Origin: Allium sativum
Taxonomy: Eukaryota > Streptophyta > Magnoliopsida > Asparagales > Amaryllidaceae
Reading direction: 5' to 3'
DNA: 64,000 nt
Assembly (NCBI GenBank): GCA_030737875.1
Contig: CM060923.1
Coordinates: 493,050,453 to 493,114,452 of the forward strand
A model generated the notes under the pieces. That model saw only the letters and a program-made list of their open reading frames with translations, was not told the origin of the DNA and made no database searches. Made by a program: the position numbers and the translations under genes. Shown piece by piece: positions 37,326 to 49,776 of the stretch (the stretch's first letter is position 1; every line of letters begins with the position of its first letter).

Positions 37326-38785
37326 TGTAACACCCCACCTCCGTTAAGGTCACTCACAAAGGGAATGCCTTAACTTTGGTGGAGCATTTTAGTAAACAGA
37401 ACAGAAACTTACAAGACAGATAAAACAGTACTTGAAAATTTTTAACTTTATTACAGCGGAAACAGAAATTAATATGGTTACATCCTTTCAATTTCAGAAT
37501 TCAAGTACAAAATATCAGTCTTGTACAAAAGCCTTCAAAATGCATGGTTTAAAATCATAATCCCCATGGAACGGAAGCTATACAGAGCCAAGCCATACTT
37601 TAAGCACTTCAAGCAAAGAGAAATCCGGATCAAGCTAAAGTATTTCCCTCCTTGGATAACCTGGGGGGGAAACGGAAGAAAGGAGGCGAAACAACAAGGG
37701 TCAGACAAAAAGTCTGGCAAGTCCAGTGACTTTCAGCATATGAACAGATAATAATAATATGATATGAACATAAAACTGGATGTGAGATAACTGTAACAGG
37801 TGTAGCAGATATAACAGAAAAACAAAATGATATAAACTATTGTTTTACACTTCTCTGCACTAATACTAGTATAGCAGAATTAGGTGCCACCCTAATGTCT
37901 AAATTGAAGCAGGAACGGGTACAGAATACTTTAACAGACACAGAATGCTAATAATGGGCCTTTACTACCCGATCAGAAACAGACAGAAGCAGAAACAGAT
38001 TTATCCCTACGGAAACAAAATGTAGAATTAGGTGTACACTAGTAATGGGCCTTTACCACCCGAACAGACGGTACCACACAGAAACAGACAGGTGTTACCA
38101 CCCAACAGAAACAGACGGTACCAACAGAAACAGACAGAACTAAGCATACCCTAAAACCCTACCCCAAGCGATCGGCTCCCTAATACATAAATATCCTGTG
38201 TCGGCTCCACAGTAGGGTGTATCACTCCCTAAAGTGACAACCAATTGGCACAGACCTATTTACAGATGTCACGGTGTCTTGCATCCTCAGAGGCAGACCG
38301 GGATCCATGCACGCACATGACCCGGTTGGAACGCACCATCGACACCCCTCGCCATTATCAGAATGAACCACTTATAATTAGTTCAGTAAGCGTGCCCGGA
38401 CCCTACCTACTGTTGGGTCAAAGTTTTGATACCAGAAAGGGTTACTGACTAATATGGGTCCCAAACAACAGATGACACAAGTAATTCCCCTCCTAACCTT
38501 GTGTCCCCAGACTAACAGATCTCAGATTAACTTGTTTACAAGTTCAGACATAAAGAATTCAGATTTACTAGTTCATATATTAAGTTAACAAGTTTTCAGA
38601 CTAACAGATCAGATGTACAGATTTTTCAGATTTGTCTAACTTTGTATTGGGCCTACAGATTCATGGACGGGTTTACTACACCTATTAATCCAGTTGGTTT
38701 AACCCTATTTTCCCCCAATACGTTTTAGACGTCATTCTTATCTTAGATTTGCATTGATTAATTATTAATGCCCAGACCTCTCACA

Positions 38786-38969
38786 TTAGGTCGCTAGCTT
38801 GTGGCCGCTGGATGGGCCGGGCGGTTCCGGGCAGACTTCTGCCACAAGCCAGACCTAACCTCGTGTCTTAAGCAGGTTATGACTAACTTCTCACATTAGA
38901 ACCTATTGTTTGCGGCCACTGGATGTGCCGGGCGGTTCCGGGCAGAATTACGCCGCAAACTCATTCTAA
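38786..38969 (-). other. Two tandem covarying hairpins in element B 5' LTR
   Basis: Same structure as 33069-33252. If transcription starts near 40380, the hairpins lie about 1.4-1.6 kb into the transcript and before gag. Confidence 0.7.
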
Positions 38970-40411
38970 CCTCGAGTTAGCCATGTTTATCTTTGCGGCC
39001 AATTAATTAATAATTTACCGTTTATGCGCACGCCCAATATATATACCAATTCAGATTTTATCAATAACAGGATGATTATATCAACACAGCAGATAACAGA
39101 CTTTAGCAGATAACAGATTTTATATGACTTAACGGATTTAACAGATTTAGCAACTTAGCAGATTTTGGCATATAACAGGTTAGGCATTTCAACCGACAAA
39201 TTTAACAAATTAGGCATTTCAATCTAATTAGCAGTCTAGGCAATATAACAAAACTAGCAGTTTAGGCAACTTGGCAAATTAGCATATTTAGCAAATTTAA
39301 TATTTCTAAAGGTTCTATTTACATGCCTTGCCTAATCATAAATTGGCCTAAATTCATATGCCTAAATAATTGTCGTGATTCACAATAAGATCATATACTT
39401 CCATGTTTGCATACCTTTACATAGCGTAGAATATGGACATAATTTACCCTATAACATATGTTCCAATTTTTGTTAAACTAACCTTATACAGCAGATTCAC
39501 ATATAAATTATACCAAATATGATCATTAATTACAGTGCATGCCAAAATTCCCTATTTAGGTGTAATCACAATAGTAGAGATCCTAATTAATGTAAATCTT
39601 TTACACCTACGTTTCCATATCCTTCTTCTTATTAAGTCATGAATCATTATGCAAAATATACCCAACAATCTAAATCATATCTTCTAAAAAAATCAAATCT
39701 TGACTTTTATATGCATTTTGTCCAAAGTCTCAAATCATATGTAATCATACAATGGTTCCTCTTTTCTTCTATCATAGAATATGCATAGATCCAAATCTAG
39801 TTTACAACATATGCTCATCTTTTTTTTCTAATTAATTACAGATCTAAATTACAACATAACTATGCATACAACATATATAAATTATATGTTCATAGTCAAA
39901 TTTATGCATCCAACCCCAAGTCACATGTCCAATATATTTTATGCCTCAGACCTAAAGTCATACATTCAATTCAGTCTTGTCAAATTTCGCATCATTCATC
40001 CCAAAATTTGCGTTCATACGTTCATCTCTTATGAGATTAGGCACAGGCTCGTGGTAGCCTGGCTATAGAAACAGAAAAGAAGAAAAGGGATACAGAACAG
40101 TCACAGAAAAACAGATCTGACAGAAGAGAATATATATACAATCTCAGATTCAGAATTAAAAACATATCAAAATTATAATTAACGTTTATAGCGGAAAATA
40201 ACTGTACTTGCCTTGATTGGATTAAAGAAAGAACTTTACAGAATTGTTGCAGAAGCTTTTATCTCAAATTTGAATTTAGGATGATGTTGATTGACTTCTA
40301 GTTTTGATTCTAGCAGAGTAGCGACGCCATTTTTATTTTTAATTAGAAGAAGAGAGCAATGGAGGCTAGAGAATTGTGTTAGAGACTTAGGTTAGGTAGA
40401 GTCTAGGGTCA

Positions 40412-40420
40412 TTTTTATAG
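40412..40420 (-). promoter_or_regulatory. Candidate TATA box of element B 5' LTR
   Basis: CTATAAAAA on the minus strand, with a start predicted near 40380 ahead of a leader rich in CT and AC dinucleotides. Confidence 0.55.
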
Positions 40421-40593
40421 AGTTTATGAACTGATTAGGACCATCGATGTTGCTTAGATTGATCGTAGCCATTCATTCGAAAGAGAGACCAATTAGAGCC
40501 TACCACCTTGCCGTAATGACAAAGCATGCTTCTGAAAATCGACCAACATAGACTAGGCCAGCCAGGGTGGACTGGGTTCGACCTGGGTCTGGA

Positions 40594-40662
40594 CCAGGTC
40601 GACAGCCCTGTCGACAGCCCTGTCGACCTGGCAAGACCAGGTCGACAGCCCAGTCGACCTGG
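40594..40662. repeat. GTCGAC palindrome cluster, element B 5' LTR copy
   Basis: Same two perfect inverted repeats as 34877-34945, about 175-250 bases upstream of the TATA candidate. Confidence 0.75.
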
Positions 40663-41626
40663 ATGTCTTAGGCGGGAATTTTCCCGCCCTGGCCAATTGG
40701 GCCCGATTTTTAATTTTAAACTTGTTTTTCTGAGCTGTTCAAATTTTAAACTTAATTCAGAAACTTTCGGAGGCTATATCTTCTTCATACGGACTCCGTT
40801 TTTCGAAAACTCGGACTCTATTTCGCGTATTTTTCCGAGACGAACGCAATGGCGTATCCCGTTTCCCTTAGTTCTTTGATTTCAAATTAATTATACTTTA
40901 ATTTGTTAATTTCACAGTTATAGAATACACGGGGTGTTACACAATCAAAACCGCACAGTCACGTATTTGGAAATTGGATTTCCGTCATGAACCAAGGCAA
41001 AAGATAGTCCTTACCGACTTTGTGACTCTCTAGCCCGAGCCACAGGGTCAGAGCGCATCGACCCTTGGATCGTCAGGGTCGGTCCACCGATGTGGATTAA
41101 AATTCCTGAACACTGCGTTTCCCCACCCTTTGGGGTGCAAATGAGCCAATGCATGACTCCATCGGACCCGGATCGTCCGATCAAACCGAGGCGCCTCGTA
41201 ACAGCAACAACCACACAGGTGAAAAATATATAAATGTCAGGGCTGGTAGGTCACTGACACCACCCTAGCTAGAAAGAAACGCATGTCGTCCCTAAGGTCC
41301 TTCTCCCGTTTCTGGATCATACCGGGGTGTAAGGCTCGCGAATTCACATTATACACAAAGCTACGCCACACAGGCGGTGCTTTGATCATCACCACAAGAC
41401 TTTTCTTTTCAACAGAAGCCCTGATCATTTGCCCCTTAGGCATGTCACACTAGCTATTCATGCCATGCGACTGATGTCCATCTATATACAACCTCTGAGC
41501 TCGTGCGTTTCAGAGAAGGGCGTTAAGCAAAAGAATAAATTCTCCGCCGCCAAACAGATGTATATTTAATAGAGATCAAACAACATAGAATAAAATCCAA
41601 TGTCAGACACACAGTCCATTTACAAG

Positions 41627-41647
41627 TCCGTTCTGGGTCTGAATGAA
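41627..41647 (-). other. Conserved stem-loop (element A 3' LTR copy)
   Basis: Minus-strand arms TTCATTC and GAACGGA around loop AGACCCA; one mismatch (A-C) here. The other LTR copy at 52238-52258 keeps that position paired (G-C), consistent with decay after insertion. Confidence 0.55.
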
Positions 41648-42603
41648 ACCGGAGGCACTAAATACCTCATAAACCCATCGATCACCACGTACGTCGGGAC
41701 GATCACTACTCATTATCCATATTTCGGGATGCCTCCCAATCAGGACCTCGGTTACCATCCAAACGAGGTGAAGATCTCCGGTCTTCGACCACCGTCTTCA
41801 TCTTCGAATTCTTATCGTCGATTCAGTTATTCAGAATGGGATAAAACCGGTCTTTCTGAGAAACTCGCGTATATAATAAAAAAGTGCAACACTAACATAT
41901 ACACGCATCATTCCAATTCATTAGCCACTAACCGTCAATCAGTAAGAGAACGATTTCCCAAATATTAACCCCGAAGGTCGAAACCAACATCAGATCAACA
42001 CCCAGAAAACCATTCGACTTAGCCAACCTTCAGTTAATTTCTAAATCACATCCATATTGTTTATAATATTTTATAACGATTTATCACTATTTTTATTTAT
42101 TTTAAAATAGCCAATATATTCAAAACGACGCTTCGGGCCATAACGCGACCGTGGCGCTGTTTTTCTTCAGATTTGATTTACACATATCTGAAAATCTAAT
42201 TGTTGGATCTTCACAAAATTTAAATCAGTAGAAAGATCTTTTCAAAACGAATCCAACGGTTCCAGTTTCGGGAAAATCCGACGGTCGGAGCTCCCTGTAT
42301 AATCGTTTGAAGTTTCGATTTCGAAATACGAACTGCAGCGTCGTTATTCGATTAAATATAATTATATATATATATATAATTGTTTCTGGCGCTATTTTTC
42401 TTCATATTTGAATTAAACATTCCAGACAATCCAACCGTTGGATTTTTACAAAGTTGGTGCCATTGGAAAGATTTTTCCAAGGCGAACCCAACGGTTGCGG
42501 TTTCAGGAAAATCCGATGGTCGGATCTCCCGTACTAATCGTTTGAAATCACGGTTTCAAAATACGAACCGCAGCGTCGTTATTCGATATATTTTAATTCA
42601 ATT

Positions 42604-42634
<31 letters not shown>

Positions 42635-42670
42635 TCTTCGATTTCAAAGCTACATTCTTTTCATACATTT

Positions 42671-43170
42671 GATAAAAATGATATTTTTATCTAACTGTCT
42701 TCTATTTCAACACTTCACTATTTTTAACAATTCGTTTGTATAATGAAAATGTGATTTTTATTGTAAAAAAATTTATTTCAAAACAGGATTATTTTATACT
42801 TTTCATATTGATGTTAAAAATGGGATTTTTATTATAAAACAATTTCTTTCAAAATATGAATACCATTCCACACATGAATTTCAATTCCACGAATGAATAT
42901 CGATTCAACACATGAAGGTTTTCTATAGTTTATATATAGATAAAATGTGATTTTTATATTTTAAAACACGAACACCATTCAACACATGAATTTCAAATCA
43001 ACGAATGAATATCGATTCAACACATGAAGGTTTTCAATAGTTTATATATATAGATAAAAATGTGATTTTTATATTTTAAAACACGAACACCATTCAACAC
43101 ATGAATTTCAATTCAACGAATGAATATCGATTCAACACATAAAGGTTTTCTATTCAACGAATAAATATAG
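42671..43170 (-). repeat. Palindrome-bearing tandem repeats in element A 3' LTR
   Basis: GATAAAAAT (42671-42679) pairs perfectly with ATTTTTATC (42683-42691). Several AAAATG(T/G)GATTTTTAT palindromes follow. A unit of about 115 bases containing ATTCAACACATGAAT and a TAAAAATGTGATTTTTA palindrome is repeated about 2.5 times (42880-43150). Confidence 0.75.
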
Positions 43171-45150
43171 TTTCAGTAAATGAAAATAATTCAAACACAT
43201 GAATATTATTCAAAATTTCGGCAGCATAACAGCAGGGTAGTTAAAACCGGGACCGTCCCTAGTACGGCTCCTCGCTTTACCTTAAAACCTCACGGTTTTT
43301 GACAATGGGGAATCATGCATCTAGTTCACACGCAGGCAACATGTATATATTTTTCATTTCCACAAACTAATCCTATGTGGTTTCAACCAAATATTTCTCA
43401 ACCACAAATGGGTATTTTTCAACCACAATCAATCAATATCAACCACAAACAATTCCAATCTACCATTCGCTATCAATCAATTTTCACACCAATCACAACC
43501 AATAAATATCGTCCATCGTTTGTGGATGAGGGGCGTATATATATATAGCAATTCACTTCTATTTCAACACATATTTAATTTTTACAACGCATATACAACT
43601 TATACATCGAACATACAACTTATACAACGCTTATACATGTGGTGTACAACGCTTATATAACTCATACATCGACTATATAATTTATACATCATCGTTTTCT
43701 GTATCGTTTATAAATTAGAAATCTCACATTGGGTTCCACTCCACCAAAAATAGCAGAAGGCTCAGAAAAATATGCGGTCTCTTCTATAATGTAGAAGACG
43801 TCCACACGGTCATGATGTTTTCCTGTTTCATCGAATTTCGTCAACACAGCAAAAAGATATGATTTTTCAAAGTTCAGATGTAATAGAAGACGCACCTTTC
43901 ACGTTGGTTCAAAACTAGGTTTTGATCTTTCGATCAAACCGTTGCGCGATAGGAGAATCAGCTCACACAACGTCGAAGAGCTTCGAAAGACCTTCGCGCA
44001 CGTGGTGGTGAGGTGCAGTTCGGTGCACTCTGGTGGCGGCGGCGGCGCTCCAAAGGGGCGATCTTCCCGAGCTCGCAACTCGAGAAATACTGCATGATAA
44101 ATGCCAAACTTCACGTGGATTTGAAGAGGACGGTTAGAGCTTCAAAATGGATCCAACCTCACTTGATTTCATCGAGAAATGAAAGAGAAATTGAAGAGAG
44201 AAGTTTGGAGCTCCTTTCCGTCTCGCGCGCCTGATGATCGGGGAGAGGGAAAAGCATCTAGGCCAATGAGGGATTTTCTTTAATTTATAAATTTTTAAAA
44301 TTTCAAAAATACCCCTTTCACACACGAACTCCAATCCAAAGCCAACGACTGTCGTCCCTAGCGTTTTACCCCCATTTCGAACACAATGGGATATGTTTCG
44401 TAGGCTCATTCGACTGTTTCAGTCCGTTTTCCTTCAAATTAAAATATAAAACATTCAATATTCAATTTGAACGTACATTTCAATTTGCCAGGGCCATAAA
44501 CTGATTCGAAAAATTCCAGAAAAATAAATCTGGCTATATTTTGACGATACGGTCCCAACAAAACTAGTTTCGTCGAATTCTGAGACCGTTTGCAAAAAGG
44601 CCCATTTCTGGTCGATCCAATTTAACTGTAATTGACCAAAACACGTTTTCCTTTGCCACACTCACATACTATCTTCAAAAATTATGAAACTTGAAACCTA
44701 GCAATAACTTCACATCCCGGATCCAACAAAAGTGGTTTCGTCGAATTCCGAGGTCGTTTGCAAAATGGCCAATTTCACGGGCTATGTAAATTCCATAGCG
44801 ACCTTTCTGAAAATTCATTTGGCCATAACTTTTGCTTTCCGTTATGAAAATTCGATTTTTCAGATTTGTTAGAAAGGTAATCACTAAAAGATTTAAATAT
44901 TTTTGGTTTCACTTAAATCCGTTTTGTTTTGCACCCGGTACAGTCCGACAAAGTTTGAATTCAAATTTTGAAACTGCAGCGCCATTTCAGGCCTTGTTTA
45001 TAATTATAATTAATTATATTCGTTTTCAATTTTCGATTCAAACTCACTTTTCATTGCCATTATTTAAAATATTTATTTTAAATATTTAAAATCCATTATT
45101 TTAGCCAATTTAAAAATTTTAAATTGGTTCAGATTTTCTGGGTCGTTACA

Positions 45151-46294
45151 ATCTCCCCCACTTAAAACTTTTCGTCCCCGAAAAGGAACAAAGTCGAAAG
45201 TGGTTTGATTAATCAACTCTACATTCGATCTGGCTTCCATTCTCCAACTTTTCAGTTTCTGAGAATTTTCAAATTCTTCAAAAATTTGGCTAACACCTGG
45301 AATTTTCGAAAAATTTCGCCATAACCTCCTTTGTACGGAGAGAGGTTTGGAAATTTATTGGGCCGTATTAGGTACCCAATAAATTCTAATAAGCATACAC
45401 ATATTTATAGTGATATATTCTGGTGTTTACAGGGGAGCGTGTATTGATGATAACTCCAGAGAATAAATTCTCGTCACCCTGTCCCGTGTGGGAAATAAAT
45501 AGTCCATGTGCCGTATCTAATAACTAGAGAGACGTGATTATTGTCAACTCCAGACCCGTGTGGGGTTTTTATTAATTTGGCAATTTAATCGTTACAATTT
45601 AAATAGTCCATATCAGTCATCGGTTCAACCTGTAAAATATAGTCATCGCCATATAAGCCTCTCGCTCGTATGGTATATCTCCCACCTCGTCACACAAGCT
45701 CCAAATGCTTATGTGGTATATGATGAAGTATGCCTATCTTCAGAAGTATGCCATGCAAAGTAGTTCAAAATTAATTGTTACTATCCTATGGCGACATTTA
45801 TTATTTCACACAGAAAAACCAGCACTCCGCATCCAATGGCAATCACAGGAGTTGATATAATAATATTTCGCATCCAACTCATTAAGGTTTACCTATTTGT
45901 AGGGCACGCAAATAAAATCTTTACTCAACATCTAATCCATTTACCTGTTCAAACATATATAATACACATGTATATATTTCTATTTATTCTCTAATCAGTT
46001 CAATGTGTGATTTAAATGAATAAATCCTACCATTATTCTATTGTTGATTAAATTAACTATCGCTTCAATAATTTACTTAATCTAATTTACTATCACACAA
46101 CACAAACAACAATCAAATTGTTTTTAACTTTTAAAAATCATACAAGTTAATTCCTATTCTCTTTTAAAATCATTCAGACTATAGAGTTAAAAGTGCACAT
46201 CCATGGAAAGAAAATAACAGCAGAGTAGAGAACTAAATGGTAATGTAAAGTATGGTAAATATACCTTGCACCGGAGTCAATCAGAGATATCTAC
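45151..46294 (-). other. Element A 3' untranslated interior with polypurine tract
   Basis: The minus-strand tract AAGTGGGGGAGAT lies at 45151-45163, preceded by TTTTCG and CGAAAA arms around GGGA. About 1.1 kb between the pol stop and the tract is non-coding, with no second gene such as an env-like frame visible. Confidence 0.85.
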
Positions 46295-47215
46295 TCAACA
46301 TCTAGGATAAGCTTTCTGAATGCTCTCCTTAGTTTCCCAAGTACAATCTCGTGGATCTCCGCTCCATTGCACTTTGACTAAGTGAACCTTCTTGTTCCTC
46401 AGCTCTTTGGTTTCTTTGCTGATGATCTTTAGCGGCTCTCTTCTCACAGCTAATTCTGGAGTAATTTCAATATCCTGCTGAGTTGCTTCTTCCACGATCA
46501 AGTTTGGATCATGAACATGCTTTCGAAGTTGAGATACATGAAATACATCATGAACTCCAGGCAACCAATCAGGCAATTTAACCATATAAGCGAGAGTTCC
46601 GATCCGTTCCAGAATAGGAAACGGACCAATGAATTTGGGCGCCAACTTTCCAGTTTTACCAAACCGGATAACTCCTCTCATCGGCGATACTTTCAAATAT
46701 ACGTAGTCGCCAACAACAAAGGACATATCTCTTCTTCTCCTATCGGCGTAGCTCTTTTGTCGGCTTTGAGCGGCGAGTAATCGCTTCTTAATAAAATCGA
46801 CTTTGTCGGCAGCTTCTCGAATCATATCAGGCCCTAACACAAGTCTATTTCCAGGTTCGACCCAACAAGCAGGAGATCGGCACGGTCTACCATACAATGC
46901 TTCGAATGGCGACATTGTCAGACTCAACTGGTAGCTATTGTTATATGAGAATTCAGCCAAATGCAGACGGTCTTCCCATGATCCACCGAAATCTATAACA
47001 AAAGCCCGCAATAGATCTTCTAAGATACGATTCACCCTCTCAGTCTGACCGTCTGTCTGAGGATGATAAGCGGTGCTCAAGTTCAGCTTCGTTCCCAGTT
47101 CGACTTGAATTGCTTCCCAGAATTTGCTAGTGAATATTGTATCTCTATCACTGACTATACTGAGCGGCACTCCATGTAGTCTAACAATTTCCTTAAAGTA
47201 AATCTGTGCCAGACT
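46295..47215 (-). pseudogene. Element A integrase catalytic core, C-terminus and chromodomain-like tail
   Basis: The 291-codon open segment continues the pol frame after a TAG at 47216. It has the second catalytic Asp in SDRDTIFTSKFW and the Glu in QTDGQTERVNR (DDE core), then the plant Ty3/Gypsy GPF-type motif (KFIGPFPILERIG, VFHVSQLRKH). The tail LRNKKVHLVKVQW...CTWETKE is typical of the chromodomain at the end of Tekay/Del chromovirus integrases, which targets insertion to chromatin marks. It ends at a normal stop, 46295. Confidence 0.9.
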
Positions 47216-47872
47216 CTAGGCAGTTCTATTTGGTCTGACAGGTATGAAATGGGCGGTCTTCATGAAGCGATCTACGATCACCCAAATACTGTCATTCCTT
47301 GTTCTGGTTCTGGGCAGACCATCAATGAAATCCATAGAAATATGTTCCCACTTCCAACCAGGAACGTCTAACGGTTGCAATAATCTAGCCAGTTTCTGTT
47401 GGTCGCTCTTGACTAGCTGGCAAGTAGGGCATCGGCTAACGTATATTGAAACGTCTCTTTTCATAGCCTTCCACCAGAATGTTCGCTTGAGATCGTTATA
47501 CATTTTGGCCACACCGGGATGGATACTCAGCTTGGACTTGTGACACTCGTCTAACACTTCCCTTTTTAATTCTGGGATATCAGGAACATAAATCCTTCCT
47601 TTCAATCTCAGGGTCTCGTCGTTATCTATTTGAAAACACGAGGGTTCGCCTTTCTGTAACCTTTTGATCATGTCCTTAATAAAGTTATCCTCCTTCTGAA
47701 GAATAGATATTTTGTCAATCAAGGAAGTCGTGATAATAAAGTTGGCGATCATTACATTCTTTCGGCTCAGCGCATCGGCCACGACATTGGCTTTCCCTGG
47801 AGTATATATAATTTCAAAATCGTATGCTGCAAGGAACTCTAGCCAACGTTGCTGCCTCAGATTCAAGTCCTT
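47216..47872 (-). pseudogene. Element A RNase H end and integrase N-terminal zinc finger and first catalytic residue
   Basis: In frame with its neighbours but bounded by TAG codons at 47873 and 47216. It starts in the RNase H/connection end (RQQRWLEFLAAYDFEIIYTPG, VADALSRK), passes the HHCC zinc finger (two His around KLSIHPG, then CPTCQLVK) and includes the first integrase Asp (SMDFIDGLP). Confidence 0.9.
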
Positions 47873-48370
47873 CTATGTGAATAAATACTTTAACGACTGG
47901 TGATCTGTAAACAGTTCAAATCTCTCACCCAGAAGATTGTGTCTCCAGATTTTCAAGGCGAATACTATAGCCAATAACTCAAGATCATGAGTTACGTAGT
48001 TCTTCTCGTGCGGCTTCAGGTGACGGCTAGCATAAGCAATCACTTGACCCCTTTGCATTAACACTGCGCCAAGGCCTTCTCTAGAAGCATCAGTCCAGAC
48101 TTTTAAATCCTGGTTGCCATCGATGATGGTTAAAACTGGAGCAGTCGTTAGTCTTAATTTTAGCTCTTCAAAAGCCTCCTCACTTTCTGGAGTCCATTTG
48201 AATTTAGAGTGCTTCTTTGTAAGCTTCGTTAAATAACCAGATATCTTCGAAAAGTTTTTAACGAACTTCCGGTAATAGCTAGCCAATCCGAGAAAACTGC
48301 GGACTTCAGTAGGGGTACTGGGCTGTTTCCAATTCTGAATAGCTGTGATTTTACTTGGATCCACAGCAAT
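47873..48370 (-). pseudogene. Element A reverse transcriptase thumb and RNase H
   Basis: Same frame, after a TGA at 48371. [16 protein letters not shown] marks the reverse transcriptase connection. RNase H acidic residues are visible in [26 protein letters not shown] and [10 protein letters not shown]. It ends at a TAG (47873) where a C-to-T change is the simplest cause. Confidence 0.9.
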
Positions 48371-48952
48371 TCATTCTTTCGATACGACATGGCCTAGAAA
48401 TTTCACTTCATCCTGCCAGAATATACATTTGGAAAACTTTGCTTTCAATACGTTCCTTCTGAGAATTTCCAGAACCTGTTCCAAATTCTTTTCATGTTCG
48501 GCCTTTGATTTAGAGAAGATTAGAATATCATCAATAAAAACCAGAACAAATTTATTCAAAACTCCTCTGAATACTCTGTTCATTAGATCGACGAAATAGG
48601 CTGGAGCGTTACATAAGCCGAACGACATTACTAACCACTCATAGAATAAGTCGGGACCTCTGAATGCTGTCATTGGAACACACTCTTCGGCAATACGAAG
48701 TTGATGGAAACCTGTAGCTAGGTCCATCCTTGAGAATACTTGTGCGCCATTTAATCGATCCAACAAATCATCAATTCGCGGCAATGGATATTTGTTCTTT
48801 ATTGTCTGTTTGTTCAGATCACGGTAATCCACACATAGACGTAGAGTACCGTCAGATTTTGGGACAAACACCACTGCTGCTCCCCAATCAGAGAAACTAG
48901 GCCTGATCAGACCCTTCCATACTAGCTGTCGTGTTTGATTGTCAAGTTCTTA
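48371..48952 (-). pseudogene. Element A reverse transcriptase palm and fingers
   Basis: Follows a TAA at 48950-48952 in the same frame. Motifs: [47 protein letters not shown] (first Asp), [17 protein letters not shown] and the [11 protein letters not shown] active site with paired Asp. It ends in LGHVVSKE followed by TGA. Confidence 0.92.
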
Positions 48953-49776
48953 TTTTTCTTTCAAGGACATTCTTCGAATAGCGTGAACTACTGGCCTTGC
49001 ATTGGGAATCAAAGCGATCTTGAAATCTATTTCTCTCTGCAGAGGTAAGCGAACAACTTCCTCGAACACATCCGCATAGTTCTTGACGATAGGAATATCT
49101 TTCACTAGGTCGGGAATATTGTCTGTGATTTCAAGGATATTTTCTATTTGGGCTGGAGAAACATTCAAAGCTGCCCAGAAGTCTTTTCTATTAGCATTCT
49201 GACTTTCACAGGGAATGGTTATATAATCACCTGATTTAACCTTCGCCTTTACGACACTATCGGCACATTTAACTTTAGCTTCATATTTGGTCAACCAGTC
49301 TAACCCCAAGATAAGATCAAACTCTTTAAAATTCACGATGACTGCGATGGTAGGAAACCGATAACGTGAGAAAGAAACCGGCACTCCACAAACCCAAATG
49401 AGATCAATGGAACCCCAACCGGATTCTGGACAGTCATTGGTTCCTTCAGCTTTTTCAAATTCAAATCCAGTTTCTTAGCTGCATCCTTTGCAATGAAGCT
49501 TCGTGACGCGCCTGTGTCAAACAGTACTTTAACTGGAATATCTTTGACAGTTAGCGTGCCTTCTAAAACATCGGCCCTTTCTTGACTAGCCGAGGGCTCA
49601 GAAGTTTCTGCTACTTCATTTACTTGAACTATTTCAGGCTTGTTTAAGAGCGGGCAATCCTTTGCAAGATGACCAGCCTCATGGCACTGTTTGCACTCCC
49701 TATTCTCTTGAAACTCCCCATCAGTTCTGAACCTTTTCTTCTTTTGCTTTCGATTTGCTCTATATCCCTCTTTTCA
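48953..49776 (-). pseudogene. Element A nucleocapsid zinc knuckle and aspartic protease
   Basis: After two consecutive stops (49774-49779) the gag frame continues through a CCHC knuckle (CKQCHEAGHLAKDC) to the protease active site DTGAS at about 49504-49518. A frameshift near 49410 moves the reading frame; the downstream frame (from 49384) holds the second protease signature (FDLILGLDWL) and the linker to reverse transcriptase. Confidence 0.85.

Larger units (their letters stand above)
31611..40941 (-). mobile_element. Element B: gag-only LTR retroelement (TR-GAG type), minus strand
   Basis: CAATC duplications (31606-31610 and 40942-40946) flank the 9331-bp element. LTRs of about 3614 and 3616 bp differ at only a small number of positions, so B is young and the newest resolved insertion in its stack. 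The interior (35225-37325) encodes gag only. The uninterrupted target site is visible at the matching place in A's other LTR (about 51550). TR-GAG elements are non-autonomous and need pol from a relative. Confidence 0.95.
37326..40941 (-). repeat. Element B 5' LTR
   Basis: Almost identical to 31611-35224. The promoter candidate is at 40412-40420, so transcription would run leftward and include the tandem hairpins (38786-38969) in the RNA leader upstream of gag. Confidence 0.95.
40947..45150 (-). repeat. Element A 3' LTR, segment 2
   Basis: Resumes after B's CAATC duplication and matches 51558-55761. It holds a GGAAAT/ATTTCC hairpin (40969-40983), the palindrome CGAGGCGCCTCG (41187-41198), the stem-loop at 41627-41647 and tandem repeats (42670-43170). 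A candidate reversed promoter ATTTATAAAT lies at 44283-44292. Open frames at 41600-41968 and elsewhere follow LTR sequence and are not genes. Confidence 0.92.

Noticed and set aside
41600..41968. 122-codon frame resembling frames at 16311 and 52340
   Set aside because: The similarity is explained by homologous LTR sequence around the conserved stem-loop; the frames differ in start and end between copies.
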